From contig JACEVL010000338.1 of assembly GCA_020284085.1 (NCBI GenBank), positions 337,001 through 401,000 of the forward strand: a stretch of DNA of 64,000 nt. The letters run 5' to 3'. Every line of letters begins with the position of its first letter. Position 1 is the stretch's first letter. The position numbers and the translations under genes were made by a program. The DNA is from Aporrectodea caliginosa. Its lineage: Eukaryota; Annelida; Clitellata; Crassiclitellata; Lumbricidae. Below the pieces are notes generated by a model that was given only the letters and a program-made list of their open reading frames with translations, was not told where the DNA came from and searched no databases. Below, piece by piece: positions 35,374 through 46,405 of the stretch.

Positions 35374-37395
35374 TACTAGACGTACCGAAGGGGTCAATCT
35401 GACCCCTTTTGGTTTTTAGCGGAACGCACCTCGGCCCCAGATATAGCACGGGTCCTGTAATTTCATGACTTCTCCTAACTTTGTAGGGTATAGCCTACCC
35501 TCTGCCAAAATTTGAACTCGGGGGATTCACAATTTATCAGATTTTTGCTGTTCTATCTTTAAGCACCGAGGGGTCAATCTCACCCCTGTATTAGTACTTG
35601 CATATCAGGCTACGCATTTCTTGTTTTCTATTCAATAATATTATAGATCAAATCTAATTACGTAATCAATGTGAGAAGATAGGAGATCTGGTTAGAGGAG
35701 ATCATGTGAGAGGACAGGAAATCTGGTGAGAGGATAGGAGATCTGGTGAGAGAAGAGGGAGATCTGGTGAAAGAAGAGGAGATCTGGTGTGAGAGGATAG
35801 TAGATCTGGTGAGAGGAAAGAAGATCTGGTCAGAGGAGAGATCTGGTGAGAGGATAGGAGATCTGGTGAGAGAAGAGGGAGATCTGGTGAGAGAAGAGGA
35901 GATCTTGTGATCTCCTATCCTTCTCACCAGATCTCTCCTCTGATCTGGTGAGAGGAGAATAGATCTGGTTAGAGAAGAGGATATCTGGTGAGAGGAGAGG
36001 ATATATAGTGGTAGAAAAGAAAGAAGATCTGGTCAGAGGAGAGATCTGGTGAGAGAATAGGAGATCAGGTGAGAGGGTAGTAGATCTGGTGAGAGGAGAG
36101 TAGATCTGTCGAGAAGAAGGATGACATGGTGAGAGGAGAGGAGATCTGATCAGTGGAGAGAGATCTGGTGAGAGAAGAGATCAGATGAGAGGATAGGATA
36201 GGAGATCTGGCGAGAAGAGATGAGATCTGGTGAGAGAAGTGGAGATCTGGTGAGAGGAGAGGAGATCAGGTGAGAGGACAGGAGCTCTGGCGAGAGAATT
36301 AGAGATCTGGCGAGAGGAGAGGACATTTGGCGATGGAAAAGAAGATCTGGGAGAGGATAGGAGATCTGGTGAGGGGAAAGACGATCTGGTCAGAGGAGAG
36401 ATCTGGTGAGAGGATAATAGATCTGGTGAGAGGAGAGGAGATCAAGCGAGAGGATAGGAGATATGGCGAGAAGGATGATTTGGTGAGAGAAGCGGAGATC
36501 TGGCAAGAGGAGAGGAGATCAAGTGAGAGGATAGGAGATCTGGCGAGAAGGATGATCTGGGTAGATGAGAGGAGATCTGGTGAGAGGAGAATAGATCTGA
36601 TGAGAGAAGAGGGTATCTGGTGAGAGGAGAGGATATCTAGTGGTGGAAAGATCTGGTCAGAGGAGAGATCTGGAGAGAGGATAGGAGATCAGGTAAGAGG
36701 GTAGTAGATCTAGTGAGAGAGGAGAGGAGATCAAGTGAGAGGAAAGGAAATCTGGCGAGAAGAAGGATGACTTGATGAGAGGAGTTCTGGTGAGGGAGAG
36801 GAGATCTGGTGAGTAGAGAGAGATCTGGTGAGAGGAGAGGAGATCTGGTGAGAGGAAAGAATATCTGATCAGAGGAGATCTGGTGAGAGGACAGAACATC
36901 TGGTGATAAGATAGGAGAACTGGTGAAAGGAGAGGAGATCTGGTGAGAAGATAGAAGATCTGGCGATAGGAGAGATCTGGTGAGAGGAGAGATCTGGTGA
37001 GAGGATAGGAGAATTGGTGAGAAGATAGGGCGAGGTCTGGTGAGAGGATAGGCAATCTGGTGAGAGGATAGGAGATCTGGTGAGAAGATATGGTGAGATC
37101 TGGTGAGAGGATTGGAAATCTGGTGAGAGGATAGGCAATCTGATGAGTGGATAGTAGATTTAGTGAGAGCGGAGGGGATCTGGCGAGAGGATAGCACATT
37201 TGGTGAGAGGAGAGGGTCTCCTATAATCCCATTGCAACTTAATTATTACACTCCTTTATGCTTATGTAATTTATGCTAATAAAGTTTATAGTCAATTTAA
37301 TTGAATTTGCAATTGGCTTTGCATTATAATTTATGTGGGGTCAAAATGACCCCTTTGGTGCTTCTAGGAAGTTCGATTTCTCGGTACTTCTAGTG
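35374..37395. mobile_element. piggyBac-like non-autonomous transposon in TLR1 intron
   Basis: Flanked by TTAA at 35370-35373 and 37396-37399. The ends are TACTAGACGTACCGA and, reversed, CACTAGAAGTACCGA: 15 bp with two differences. Both ends carry a further small palindrome around ggggtca/tgacccc. TTAA target duplication is the hallmark of the piggyBac superfamily. There is no transposase; the interior is almost entirely a 20-bp minisatellite. The TLR3 intron at about 56159-56185 has a similar flank (tgtgttttaacc, then a cactcactattt stretch) without the insert. Confidence 0.85.
35685..37215. repeat. ~20-bp minisatellite (gagatctggtgagaggagag)
   Basis: About 1.5 kb of imperfect 20-bp units with frequent BglII-type agatct cores and single-base length variation. 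A short inverted stretch occurs at about 35905-35935. It fills the piggyBac-like element. The SPDLLSSHQI frames on the minus strand are translations of it. Confidence 0.95.
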
Positions 37396-37478
37396 TTAAA
37401 GCGGTAAGTGCTATAAAAATTTATAATAAAAAACAACACTCTTGTCAGACCGTTCAATTTGCTATCAAATTATTACAG

Positions 37479-38012
37479 AAAAACTCAAAGGAAAGAGCTG
37501 AGAGGTTCCGAGATAGGGAAAACGCTGATACCTTCACTTTTGATGTTTTCGTTGGATACAGCCGCAGTGATTCCAATTGGGTCATAACTCAACTTCTTCC
37601 TCGTCTCGAACAGGATCACAATCTGCGTCTGTGCATCCACGAAAGAGACTGGCTCCCCGGTCGAGACATCGCTGAAAACATCCTGGACAGCATCGACAGC
37701 AGTCGTAAGACTTTGTTGATTGTTTCGAACGCCTTCGCCTTGTCTCCGTGGTGTCACTTTGAGCTGACGATGGCACAGACGAGACTGATGGAAGAGGATC
37801 GTGACAGTCTCGTTCTGATTCTGTTGGAAGAGATCGCCGACTGTAATCTGACGCCAAGACTCGGGATTCAGATGCAGCGACGGACGTACATCGAATGGAC
37901 GAAACAGAGCAACGTCGGTCAACAACTGTTCTGGGCAAATCTCAAACACACCCTCAACAAACCATCCGACAGTCTCATGAACGCTGCATTCTCAACGCAT
38001 CTCCCCAACTAA
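37479..38012 (+). CDS. TLR1, exon 2 (TIR domain)
   Basis: Begins after the acceptor attattacag at 37478 and continues exon 1 in phase 0 (KNSKERAERFRD...). It encodes a complete TIR domain for recruiting cytoplasmic adaptors: box 1 FDVFVGYSRSDSNW, box 2 RDWLPGRDI with the BB-loop Pro, and box 3 FWANL, then a short tail and stop. All 177 codons are open although a TAG in exon 1 precedes the domain. The last 230 bp or so of the domain are almost identical to TLR2 and TLR3. An AATAAA lies at about 38052. The minus-strand open frames across it are shadows. Confidence 0.85.
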   Translation, partial: KNSKERAERFRDRENADTFTFDVFVGYSRSDSNWVITQLLPRLEQDHNLRLCIHERDWLPGRDIAENILDSIDSSRKTLLIVSNAFALSPWCHFELTMAQTRLMEEDRDSLVLILLEEIADCNLTPRLGIQMQRRTYIEWTKQSNVGQQLFWANLKHTLNKPSDSLMNAAFSTHLPN

Positions 38013-38299
38013 ATACAGAGGAACACAGTAAATTTATTCAAGACAATTTTAAATAAATAGAGTAAGCCTAACGGAAAATAAACTCGATGACAATATTCAA
38101 GAGAGATCTGTAAGGTATTTAGATTTGCGTTGCTTCCCAATTTCATTTAATTGCCACCACGTATTTCTTACGTTGGTTAAATTTATTAAGAATTATTTTG
38201 GTGACATCGTCGAATGTATTATTCATGTCGCTTGCTTGAATGAACTTGTTTATGTATTCAGTAATATTTTCAAGAAACCAATGTTTGTGCTAGGATGGT

Positions 38300-38790
38300 T
38301 TAAGAAATTTATAATAATACTAAATGTAATATTAAAAATAACATTATTCATACAAAATTCACGACCATATATTCATAAGGCGCGTTAGAACATCTTTCCG
38401 CTGGAATGCAATGGAACGAGCGTTGTAGAGTGAAGTGATGGGATTATTGAGATTGGCTACATGTTGGTGAAGATTGAAATTTGCTCTTTATTAATCATTG
38501 TTTCTCTTAATGAGTTTGTTAATTGTTCGTTCTAAATAATTCGTGTCAATGAATTGCATGTAATTTGAATATTATTATCTGTGGGACGGTGTACGGTGCA
38601 GTTACGTAGGCCTTGTCAACATCCTCCAGCATTAAGCAGAGTTGACGAATTTGCGACTATATTAAATCACAGAATTGCAGAAGAGTAGTTCCTTGAGCTA
38701 AAAACCAGAGGCAGGAGGCTTTGAAATATTAGAGATAAAACATCCTTAGCCTCGGCATTTGAGGACTGGTAGACTTTCCTATCTTCGCCA
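38300..38790 (+). repeat. Duplicated TLR 3' flank, copy 1
   Basis: Collinear with 59705-60190: a gaacatctttccgctgg block, gtacggtgcagttacgta, attaagcagagttgacgaat, ttccttgagctaaaa and gagataaaacatccttagcc. It shows that the 3' flank of TLR1 was duplicated together with the receptor. Confidence 0.8.
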
Positions 38791-38939
38791 ATTGATCTTG
38801 ACCACCGACAGTGTATGATCTGATCTAATGCTACGTAAGTCTTCTCTCGAGCGCAGCCTGACTTTGGCTGCAAAGGTTAAGTAAGAGCTCAATTCTATAC
38901 AACATTGAGCGTCGATTTCTCCGACATGCTTCTATATTG

Positions 38940-39130
38940 CTTTAGGAAACCAGAGTCAGACAGTCTCAGACAGAGACAGACAGAGACTGACAGAAACAGA
39001 CAGACTGAAAGAGAGAGAAAAATGAAAAGGAAAAAGATAAAGAAACAGAGAAAGAGAAAAAAAGGAAAAAGAAAAAGAAACAGAGAGAGAGAGAGAGAGA
39101 GAGGCAGAGAGACAGAGAAAGAGACAGAGC
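38940..39130. repeat. CAGA/AAAG/GA low-complexity tract
   Basis: GACAGA repeats, AAAG-rich sequence, then (GA)n. Confidence 0.85.
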
Positions 39131-39288
39131 ATCAATCTATGGCGCTGAGCAATTGCAAGTGAAGGAATTGTCCATGGTCAGAACACAGTAACCGTATCAG
39201 AGGAGGGAGTTCGAACCCGTACTCTCCAGTCACAGGGTCAGTGCTCTCGCCAATCGGCCACCGTGTTCCACAACGTCTCCTATTTTCG
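39128..39288 (-). mobile_element. tRNA-derived SINE, copy 2 (minus orientation)
   Basis: The reverse complement has an A-box-like ggtggccgattggcgagagc region and a strong B box (gggttcgaactcc), then tgaccatggacaattccttc and gcaattgctcagcgcc. It is collinear with 24190-24395. The head looks like a tRNA, but the 3' half runs into SINE body instead of a closed acceptor stem. Confidence 0.72.
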
Positions 39289-39707
39289 CCTGCCTATCCT
39301 CACTAGTCCTTTCCGATTGAGTCAGTACTTGTAAGTAGACCTATTATATCATTGATTCAGGGCCGTATTAAAACTTACTTTTAAGGTACATGTGAAATTT
39401 TCAACTCAAAGATATTTTATCGGCCAGTTCAATTTATCATGCCAATTGATGTATAAACTCCATATCCGAAATTATAGCCTGATCGGTGGGTATTTAGGAC
39501 TTGCTCAAGGCGACCGAAATTGTAGGAACCCGGTTGCATTATGATTATAGGCATTCTATACACGATTTCAATACATGCCAGCCTTAGACCCCTTCTTAGT
39601 GGCCGGTTCCCAACTAATAAATATTCATGATGATGACGTAACTGATCTCTTGTTGTTTATGTCACTGACCTCGTGTTGCAAATGGCGGGTAATGGTGGTT
39701 TTCATTA

Positions 39708-41704
39708 ATGCATCATATCGCAGGTGAGATGGCAAAATTGACTAGAAAAAAGGCTGAGATTTGGTTGATAGGCAGTACTGAAGATCACTTCGGTTATGCG
39801 AAACTACCTACACGAGGAGAGGTTCTCAAGGTGCTGTTCAATTTCCATACACTAAGAAATCATTTTCTGGATGACAGCGTGAAAGAAACGGAAGCTATGG
39901 TACTTCCAATTTGAGAAAGAGCACGGATTCCAACGAGGGCTAAGAATCATGTTTGGGATCAGCTACGACATCTTCATTAGGAATGGCAAGACCTCAAAAA
40001 AATATTTGGAGGAAGTCAGAAACTGAAGAGGGAAAACGGGATTCTTTCAGGGATTCCCTGCAGGACCTCTTTGACATTGCGCATAAAGATGCCATGACAG
40101 TAATTAAGATAGAAGAGGTTCGACAGTTTTTGAAAGCACAGCGTGAGAAAGGACAACGTGGTTCCATGGCAGGCATTGATGTCAAACTTGCAAAGCAAGA
40201 AGAGAGAGCACTGGCAAGATCAGCAGCACTTGCAGAGCGTGAGGAACGTTATCGTGCTAGCACAGCTGTAGCTACGGAGGTTTTTCTGTTGGAAAAGTCA
40301 TCTGAGGAATAGGCGTCATCAGATAGCTCAGAAAAAGAGCCAGAACCTTCGACGTCTGCTTGGCCACCGAAGCAACGAATGGGAACAATCTCTGTAGTTA
40401 CTCGTGATGTTGCAGCAGCTCTAGATCGCACCAAAACCAGCAGCAGGAAGGCCTCTCACATTTTGTCTGCTCTTGCAGCATCCAATCTATATGCAGCACC
40501 AGCTGGTGAGCTGATTATCAGTCCTTCAGCGATCCATCGAGCTAGGAAAGATAACCGTGCAGCCCTAGCAGCAGAGAATAGCGAATCCTTCGATCCGAAG
40601 ATTCCTCTTACTCTTCACTGGGAAGGCAAGATCATGCCAGATGTTACAGGGACAGGACGAGGGCCGAGATCAGAAGTTGGGGATTGGAAGAAAGACTCGT
40701 GGCCATGTGTTTTGAGACAACGGCAAGTAACACGGGTTGTAAGGGCGACGTATGCATCAAGCTGGAAACCTTTGCATTGCAGCAACTGAGTACTGAATAT
40801 CACAGAGACGACTACAAAGAGCTACTAGAGCTAACAGTCCACCAAAAGGAATAAAGTTCAGGTACCCAGGGCATTTCACCGCGCGCGTTGGCATGGCACA
40901 GGATGCGATCTATCAACGATCAGGATGTGGCTTTTCTTCTCTGTGGAAGATCAATTTCTCCTCATCTTTTTCAACTAAAACGCTCGGGAGCACTGGGAGC
41001 GCTTCTGAAAGAGAAGCGCTTTATAAATAGCCAAATACAATACAATACAATCAATCTCGACAATCCTACTCTCAAAGGTTTTGAATCATTTACTTCGAGT
41101 GTCACTTTTTGTGACAAAAACTTACGTGAAGTACTGGTTCACCTGTACCTCACCCAATGAAGCCCCAAAGAACAATCTGGAATTCTTGAAGGCAATCCAT
41201 ACTTACCAAGACAAGGAAGTCTCACAGGTCGCCCTAACAGCATTTTCCCGACACCTTTGGTATTTGTCGGAGACCCTGGTTGGCCTCAGCCTTTTTGACG
41301 ATTCAGTCACCGTCGACGAAAAGCAGCGCATGGTCTACAGCATGCGCAACAATCAGGGATCTGATGAACCTCCAAAGAGTCTTCCTCCGATACATAATCC
41401 ACATACAAAAGCACTACCCGACTTCTTCACCACTTCAACCACCAACATATCCCAGATCCTCGAATTGGATGACTCTTTTCTTGATCGAGACCCGCAACAA
41501 TGGGAGTCTGAACAATCATACAGTGAGGCAAAAGACATCATATCCGCCCTAAGAGTGACGAACGATTTGGCGGAGAAAGGAGTGGCTCTCATGCAGTCCT
41601 TCAATGAAGCCCTGCTCAGAAACGAGGAAGTGAAACAGTTTTGTTCTGCAATTGGTCGAGTACCATCGAAACAAATTCCCAAAAGCACTAAAGGGAATAA
41701 GTAA
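39708..41704 (+). pseudogene. Decayed transposon-like protein gene (LFDIAH/HWDGK-type family)
   Basis: Pieces of one protein are read in order in different frames: LPTRGEVLKVLFNFHTLRNH (39708-39914), RDSLQDLFDIAHKDAMTVIK with FLKAQREKGQRGSMAGIDV (39953-40312), a DRTKTSSRKASHILSALAAS segment with LTLHWEGKIMPD (40379-40789), and YVKYWFTCTSPNEAPKNN with FSRHLWYLSETLVGLSLFDD and RVTNDLAEKGVALMQSFNEA (41081-41704). I recognise this order from a large, mostly uncharacterised multicopy family in invertebrate genomes; its enzymatic nature is not known to me. At least three frame breaks, a gap near 40690-40790 and an inserted retroelement tail show it is dead here. Confidence 0.7.
40985..41055 (+). 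mobile_element. Retroelement 3' tail inserted in transposon relic
   Basis: gagcgcttctgaaagagaag, cgctttataaatagccaaat and acaatacaatacaat: the same tail as at 28630 and, reversed, at 22783. Confidence 0.72.
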
Positions 41705-42039
41705 ATGACAAATAACTGACAGTATTTCCTTTGATTTTGCCTCATAACTTATGTTTAAGTGCTGAAATTTATTTTTTATCTTTGAAAATTGCAATGCATC
41801 ACGTTGGTCTCTAAGTGATAATTCTTCCGGGGCTTTGAGCAAGTTCTAAATCTTTTCCGATTTTCATCTAATTTGACAAATGACAATGTTTTTCAAGGTG
41901 GAACACAAAAACAAACTGGCCGATATTAATTTTGAAACTTTAATTTTTAGACACACCCTACCCTATACAGACTGTGATTGTGAGTCTGTGACTAGAGGCA
42001 GTATTCAGTAAGTAGTAACTAAACTTACTAGCGCTGTCC

Positions 42040-42120
42040 TTTCATTCATTCATTCATTCATTCATTCCGGATATTTATATAGCGCCTCTTCAAGAAACCT
42101 ACTCAGAGGCGCAAACGTGT
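42040..42120 (-). mobile_element. LINE/SINE 3' tail (reverse orientation)
   Basis: (ATTC)n followed by tatatagcgcctcttcaag and ctactcagaggcgc. This is the reverse of the tail at 3165-3215. Confidence 0.75.
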
Positions 42121-42254
42121 TAGGTAAGGTAAAGCGCTAAATTATTTAAAATAACACCAAATTAGGATGTTGTTACAACAATTTGATTTGATTTCTCCGG
42201 ATTTTGGGGTTCTCGAAAACGTTGTGGAACTTGTGGGGCCCTGAGCCATGACTT

Positions 42255-42712
42255 AGTTGGTTTATGTCAGAATCTGGCACTGCTGTGACTTCTAAATGTG
42301 AAAATTCCAGTCGAGATCCGTTTACTTACATGTATGGGTTCATGTGTTACACTGGGTGGCTGTGGCCCAACGGATCTCATACCGTATTGCTTCTTTGGTT
42401 TCACGCAGCTGCTTCCTTGGCTGTGCTCCATCTTACCTGCGCAACCTCTGCCGCCCTGTGTCCGACGTTGTAGCGCGTCGGGCGCTTCGCTCCGCCACGA
42501 CGGGGCAACTCCTAGTTCCGCGTGCTCGCTTGACTGCTAGGCAGCACCGAGCTTTCTCGGTTTCAGGCCCCTCCATCTGGAATGACCTGCCATCAGAGCT
42601 GCGCTTGCTACCTTTGACCAATCAAACTGGGTTTTATAAATCACTCAAGTCTTTTTTTTGCCGTGGCTGGGCTGGGAGCGCTCCTGAGTAGATTTCTTGA
42701 AGGGGCCATATA
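42255..42712 (+). mobile_element. LINE fragment: RT C-terminus, interrupted by a DNA element
   Basis: The frame from 42344 reads LHWVAVAQRISYRIASLVSR (replacing the usual LHWLPV), then LVPRARLTARQHRAFSVSGP, WNDLPSELRLLPL and a stop at 42689-42691. The 3' end gagtagatttcttgaagggg is cut at 42712. The rest of the tail (ggggcgctagataaatcacc and gaatgaat repeats) resumes at about 44350. Confidence 0.82.
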
Positions 42713-43147
42713 GGCGTAACTTTCTATTGTGACGGTGGTGTCCGGTCACCACCACTTTTAAAAGTGGTGGTGATAGTCACCACCACTTTTTGGTCCTGCG
42801 ATGAAATATATTTTTTAACATGAAATCATTTGGCTCTCTACTGCATAGGCTATTCATGCATACTTAACATCGCAATGGCGGCAACGCTGATACTCCACAG
42901 TGTGTCCACAATACTTTACTTAGGCCCTTCATATGTTTGGTTTCATAATTTGGTGACGTCATCAATTTTGTTAACATTAAAATTCATATGGAATAAAATG
43001 GATCGATTCATTGTAAAGAGACCTCGAAAGGTTATAATATTGTGCATGTTTCGGTGGTAGGCTATAAACTCTAACTGCAGTCTATGGTAATTTAGCGGGT
43101 AAAACTGTAGTTTAGGCTGGTAAATTATTTTATATTGTCAACTTAAA

Positions 43148-43492
43148 ATGGAAGCTGGATCGATGAAAATAATTGTTGGCCTAAATTGAAGTTGCATTGA
43201 TGAAACTAATTCTTTGTTTAAATAGAAGTTGGATTGATGGAAATGATTGTTTCCGTTAGTAGAAGCTGGATTGATTAAACTAAATCTCCGCTTCAATAGA
43301 AGCTGGATCGATTAGTTTTTTGCTTTTAAAAATAGAAGTGGGATTGACAACTAACTCTTGCCTAAAGAGAAGTTGGATTGATGATAAAATTCTTGGTTAA
43401 ATAGAAGTTGAATTGATGACAATAAGTCTTGCTTAAACAGAAGTTCGATTGATGGTTTTTTTTATCGTAAATGGAAGCTGGATTTATGACAA
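43148..43492. repeat. Diverged ~45-bp minisatellite (agaagttggattgatg)
   Basis: Eight or so imperfect units, each with a conserved agaagctggattgatga core and a variable spacer rich in cttgyttaaat. It is inside the composite element. Confidence 0.8.
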
Positions 43493-43689
43493 TTATCATG
43501 GACATTGGTAGACTGCTAACTTACCGGCGTCAAGTACGGCATTAAAGACATTAAAATAATTTACCAAACTAAACTACGGGATAACCATTTAGCGTTCATA
43601 ATGACTATTGGTACCATAACGTCGATTATTGGTATTGCAGTAGGCCTAGTACCAGGTAGTCTAAGTATAGCTGGACAATGAGTAGCGTG

Positions 43690-44235
43690 TCTCTAGTCAA
43701 CTTCGCAACTGGACTTGGAACACCATCGAACACTCTCTGGACAACCCTCTGACTTAACTCGGTCATTATCAGAGTCATATATTCCTCCACAATGGAAAGA
43801 GAGTAAAATCACGCCTGTACCTAAGACAGTTAACCCTGAATCAGAGTCTGATTATCGACCGATTTCTATAACGCCAGTTCTATGTAAAATTCTTGAGAAA
43901 TTTGTAGTACATAGTTACTATTATCCTATTTTGACTAATCCTGCTGAAAATAGCCTGTACTCTGACCAATATGCCTTCAGGCCTACGGGCTCAACTTCTG
44001 CGGCGCTTATTGCAATAACCCATCATGTACTCGAAATCTGACCCCCTTACTAGGAAGGGATTTATCACCAGGATGCTTTACAATTATTAATTATCTTCCA
44101 CCTGCATTTAAATTTTTTACGCATTATTATTATTATTAATATTATTACTTCGATGTTTTACAATTATCATTGCATAACTGTTGTCCCATTGTGCGTTTGC
44201 AAATGGCGTAATAAAGACCATACTTACTTACTTAC
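43690..44235 (+). mobile_element. LINE fragment: RT domain piece and tail
   Basis: The frame gives YIPPQWKESKITPVPK, SDYRPISITPVLCKILEKFV and YAFRPTGSTSAALIAITHH, the N-terminal palm/fingers part of a non-LTR reverse transcriptase (family motif DYRPIS and the QxAFRxxxST segment). It ends at a stop after about 108 codons. The tail ggcgtaataaagaccatact plus (TTAC)n resembles 48390-48478. The catalytic YxDD part is missing. Confidence 0.8.
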
Positions 44236-44424
44236 TTTAACGCAGCTCTTGTGAATAAGCTTCTGCCCTGCACTCAGCTAGCTGTCCAGTGGTACGTTAA
44301 AAATTAGAAGGGGATTGGTCACCACCACTTTCTGGGGCAAAGTTACGCCCTTGCTTCAAGGGGCGCTAGATAAATCACCAGAATGAATGAATGAATGAAT
44401 GAATCAATCAATCAATCAATCATA

Positions 44425-44925
44425 GAATTTATATAGCGCCTCTTCAAGGGCTCTACTCAGAGGCGCTCCCAAGCCAGGCCTGATCATACAGAAAAGTCTT
44501 CAATAGGGCGTAGAAGGAAACCGAGTGAATGCGAGGAGATAACCGAAGGAAAGATGGCAAGACATTCCACGCTGTTGGACCAACAACAGAGAATGCTCGG
44601 CGCTGCATAGTAGCAGTGCGGGCATGTGGAACCAAGAAGTCACCTCGAGAAGAGGAACGGAGGGCTGAGCGACCCTTACAAGAAGAAGAGAGAGTGAAGA
44701 TGGTGCATAGGTAGCGAGGAGCTGAACCCAAGACGCTTTGCCAGACGAGAGAGCAAAGCCGATACAGGATGCGCTGCGCGGAGGGGAAGCCAGTGTAGGG
44801 TATGATGCATGTAGGAGGATACGCTACCATAGCGAGGAATGGAACCAACAAGGCGCGCCGCAGACCGAAAGACCCTCTCAAGGGAGGACAAGCGGACTTG
44901 AGGAAGACCAGTCATGAATGAATCA
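44425..44925 (-). mobile_element. LINE fragment: RT C-terminus and tail (minus)
   Basis: Two overlapping minus frames read VRLSSLERVFRSAARLV, LHWLPLRAAHPVSALL, then LVPHARTATMQRRAFSVVGP, WNVLPSFLRL and a stop at about 44455. The tail (tatatagcgcctcttcaagg reversed, followed by GAAT/CAAT repeats) abuts the tail of the LINE at 42255, so the two elements lie tail to tail. Confidence 0.83.
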
Positions 44926-45002
44926 GGAAAACAAACGATCCATTCCTACATTTGTCTTATATTGAAGCCTTTTATTGGTTGCTTCGGTGACAACTGAATT
45001 AA

Positions 45003-45060
45003 AAATATACACGAAAATTCACGGAAGGTTTAACACCTTTCGTGAATTTTCTTGTATATT
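45003..45060. repeat. Imperfect hairpin of ~27-bp arms
   Basis: atacacgaaaattcacgg and aaggt pair with acctttcgtgaattttcttg around a short loop. It lies at the start of segmental duplication copy B. Confidence 0.75.
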
Positions 45061-45689
45061 TGTGTTCATCTGCAGCTCATTTGGTGATCATAAATTCCAT
45101 AAATTCGAAGTCATTTTACGCTTTAAATAAAAACATCGCTTTTAATTTATTTCGTTGGATGGATCGAGAGTTCAACGACATCTGACGACATCTGATGACG
45201 TCTAAAACATTATTTGGAACAGTCCTCACCCTTCGTATGGCATCACAAAGTTTTACAATTTATTTCGGTCACTCAAAACCGATGCAATGTGGTAATTATA
45301 TTTATCACACTGATTATGTGGAATGTGGCCATATCTTAATCTTAATCGTAAACTCCAAAATTTACGATTATTATTACTATCCTATGGCCATATGCCCTTA
45401 TAGGCCGAGCACTGCATTGGTTTCCGGTTAAACAATTGATTTAGACATGAAATTAACTTTACAGTTTCAATCTAATAGCCGCAATATATGGAAATGGTCC
45501 TAATGGTCTTCCTGAAGTGTCACAGAGAGACAGTCTACTAAAGTTGAACATCTATCACTACTGAAGTATCTTGGCCGGTGTACCAGTTCTACGGTACGAC
45601 ATCTGGCGAGTTGTTTAGTCGTGTTTCTGCTTTAGTAATCATAAGCTCTGAATTTCTAATGAGCTACACTAAAGTTAAACGCAGACACA

Positions 45690-45815
45690 GTTTATTCAGA
45701 AGCGCTGCGTCGTATCGGACTCGGACATCCACTGGACATCGATCGTGAGATCGATGTCCAGTGGATGTCCGAGTCCGGCTGCCAGAGAGACCAGAGAGAG
45801 AGGAGGCAGAGCTTT
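45690..45815 (+). repeat. Dispersed repeat containing a perfect 60-bp palindrome
   Basis: attcagaagcgctgcgtcgt and gctgccagagagaccagaga match the repeat at 8630-8735. Between them, at 45717-45776, are two perfect 28-bp arms (beginning ggactcggacatccactgga) around a 4-base loop (gtga). Confidence 0.85.
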
Positions 45816-46309
45816 GGAATTTCTTTATGAGTCAGAGTCTTCATTCCAATTTAGTCAGATAATTCGACGATTTCATTGTTTATTGTTTGATACGTGTCTT
45901 GACTCTCACTTTGGTTGTGCTCAAGCAGACCCGTCTGTTTATTTTGCACGATTTCCCACTTTTAAAACCTTTGTGGACAACAATATTATGTTTAGCGAAT
46001 GAATTGGTTTAGTCGTGTAGGTTACTGCTACTCGTGCCAGATGGATCACGAAGTCAAATATGCAGAAGCTCTAGAGAATTATGCTGAATTCTTAGGTTGA
46101 AGTCATAACTTATACATGAAAAGTATGAACATGAAACTCTTGCACTTAAAATCATTGCATTGTTACATGTTTAGCAAAGAATCTCTTTCGTACAGAGGCT
46201 TGCTTGTATGAAGCACTGAACTCTAGCCAATCGCATTATTCAAAATCAGTTCTTATTCTCCGACTTACAGATTTATCGCTAGCCAACAAGGTCAAATTCC
46301 ACCACTGCT

Positions 46310-46405
46310 CGTACTATGTCAGTGCCAGTCCCAAGCCTGTATGAAGGAGGAGGGCGACTCTAATGATCTAAGTTGTTATCACACAGTGTCGTTAAAACTG
46401 AACTA
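46310..46405 (-). repeat. Dispersed repeat (ggagggcgac type)
   Basis: gtcagtgccagtcccaagcc, gaaggaggagggcgac and cacagtgtcgttaa, in the same order as 17500-17645. Confidence 0.65.

Larger units (their letters stand above)
42713..44349. mobile_element. Composite DNA element inserted in LINE 3' tail
   Basis: It splits a LINE tail: cttgaaggggc lies on the left and cttcaaggggc on the right, a possible 11-bp target duplication. Ends: ggcgtaactttctattgtga on the left, and reversed ggcgtaactttgccccagaa on the right; subterminal accaccact motifs are also inverted. The interior contains a minisatellite (43148-43492) and a truncated LINE (43690-44235). Exact ends are uncertain by several bases. Confidence 0.6.

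Noticed and set aside
36637..37197. SPDLLSSHQI-type open frames on the minus strand
   Set aside because: The 20-bp minisatellite repeats in a pattern that stays open; not a protein.
37485..37949. Long minus-strand open frames opposite all three TIR exons (also 50799-51296 and 56270-56836)
   Set aside because: They are antisense shadows of the TIR coding sequence, shared because the TIR DNA is nearly identical.
39205..39288. tRNA gene
   Set aside because: A and B boxes are visible on the minus strand, but the acceptor stem does not close and the sequence continues into a SINE body with a second copy at 24190-24395.
44529..44714. Plus-strand open frame
   Set aside because: Antisense of the LINE reverse-transcriptase C-terminus on the minus strand.
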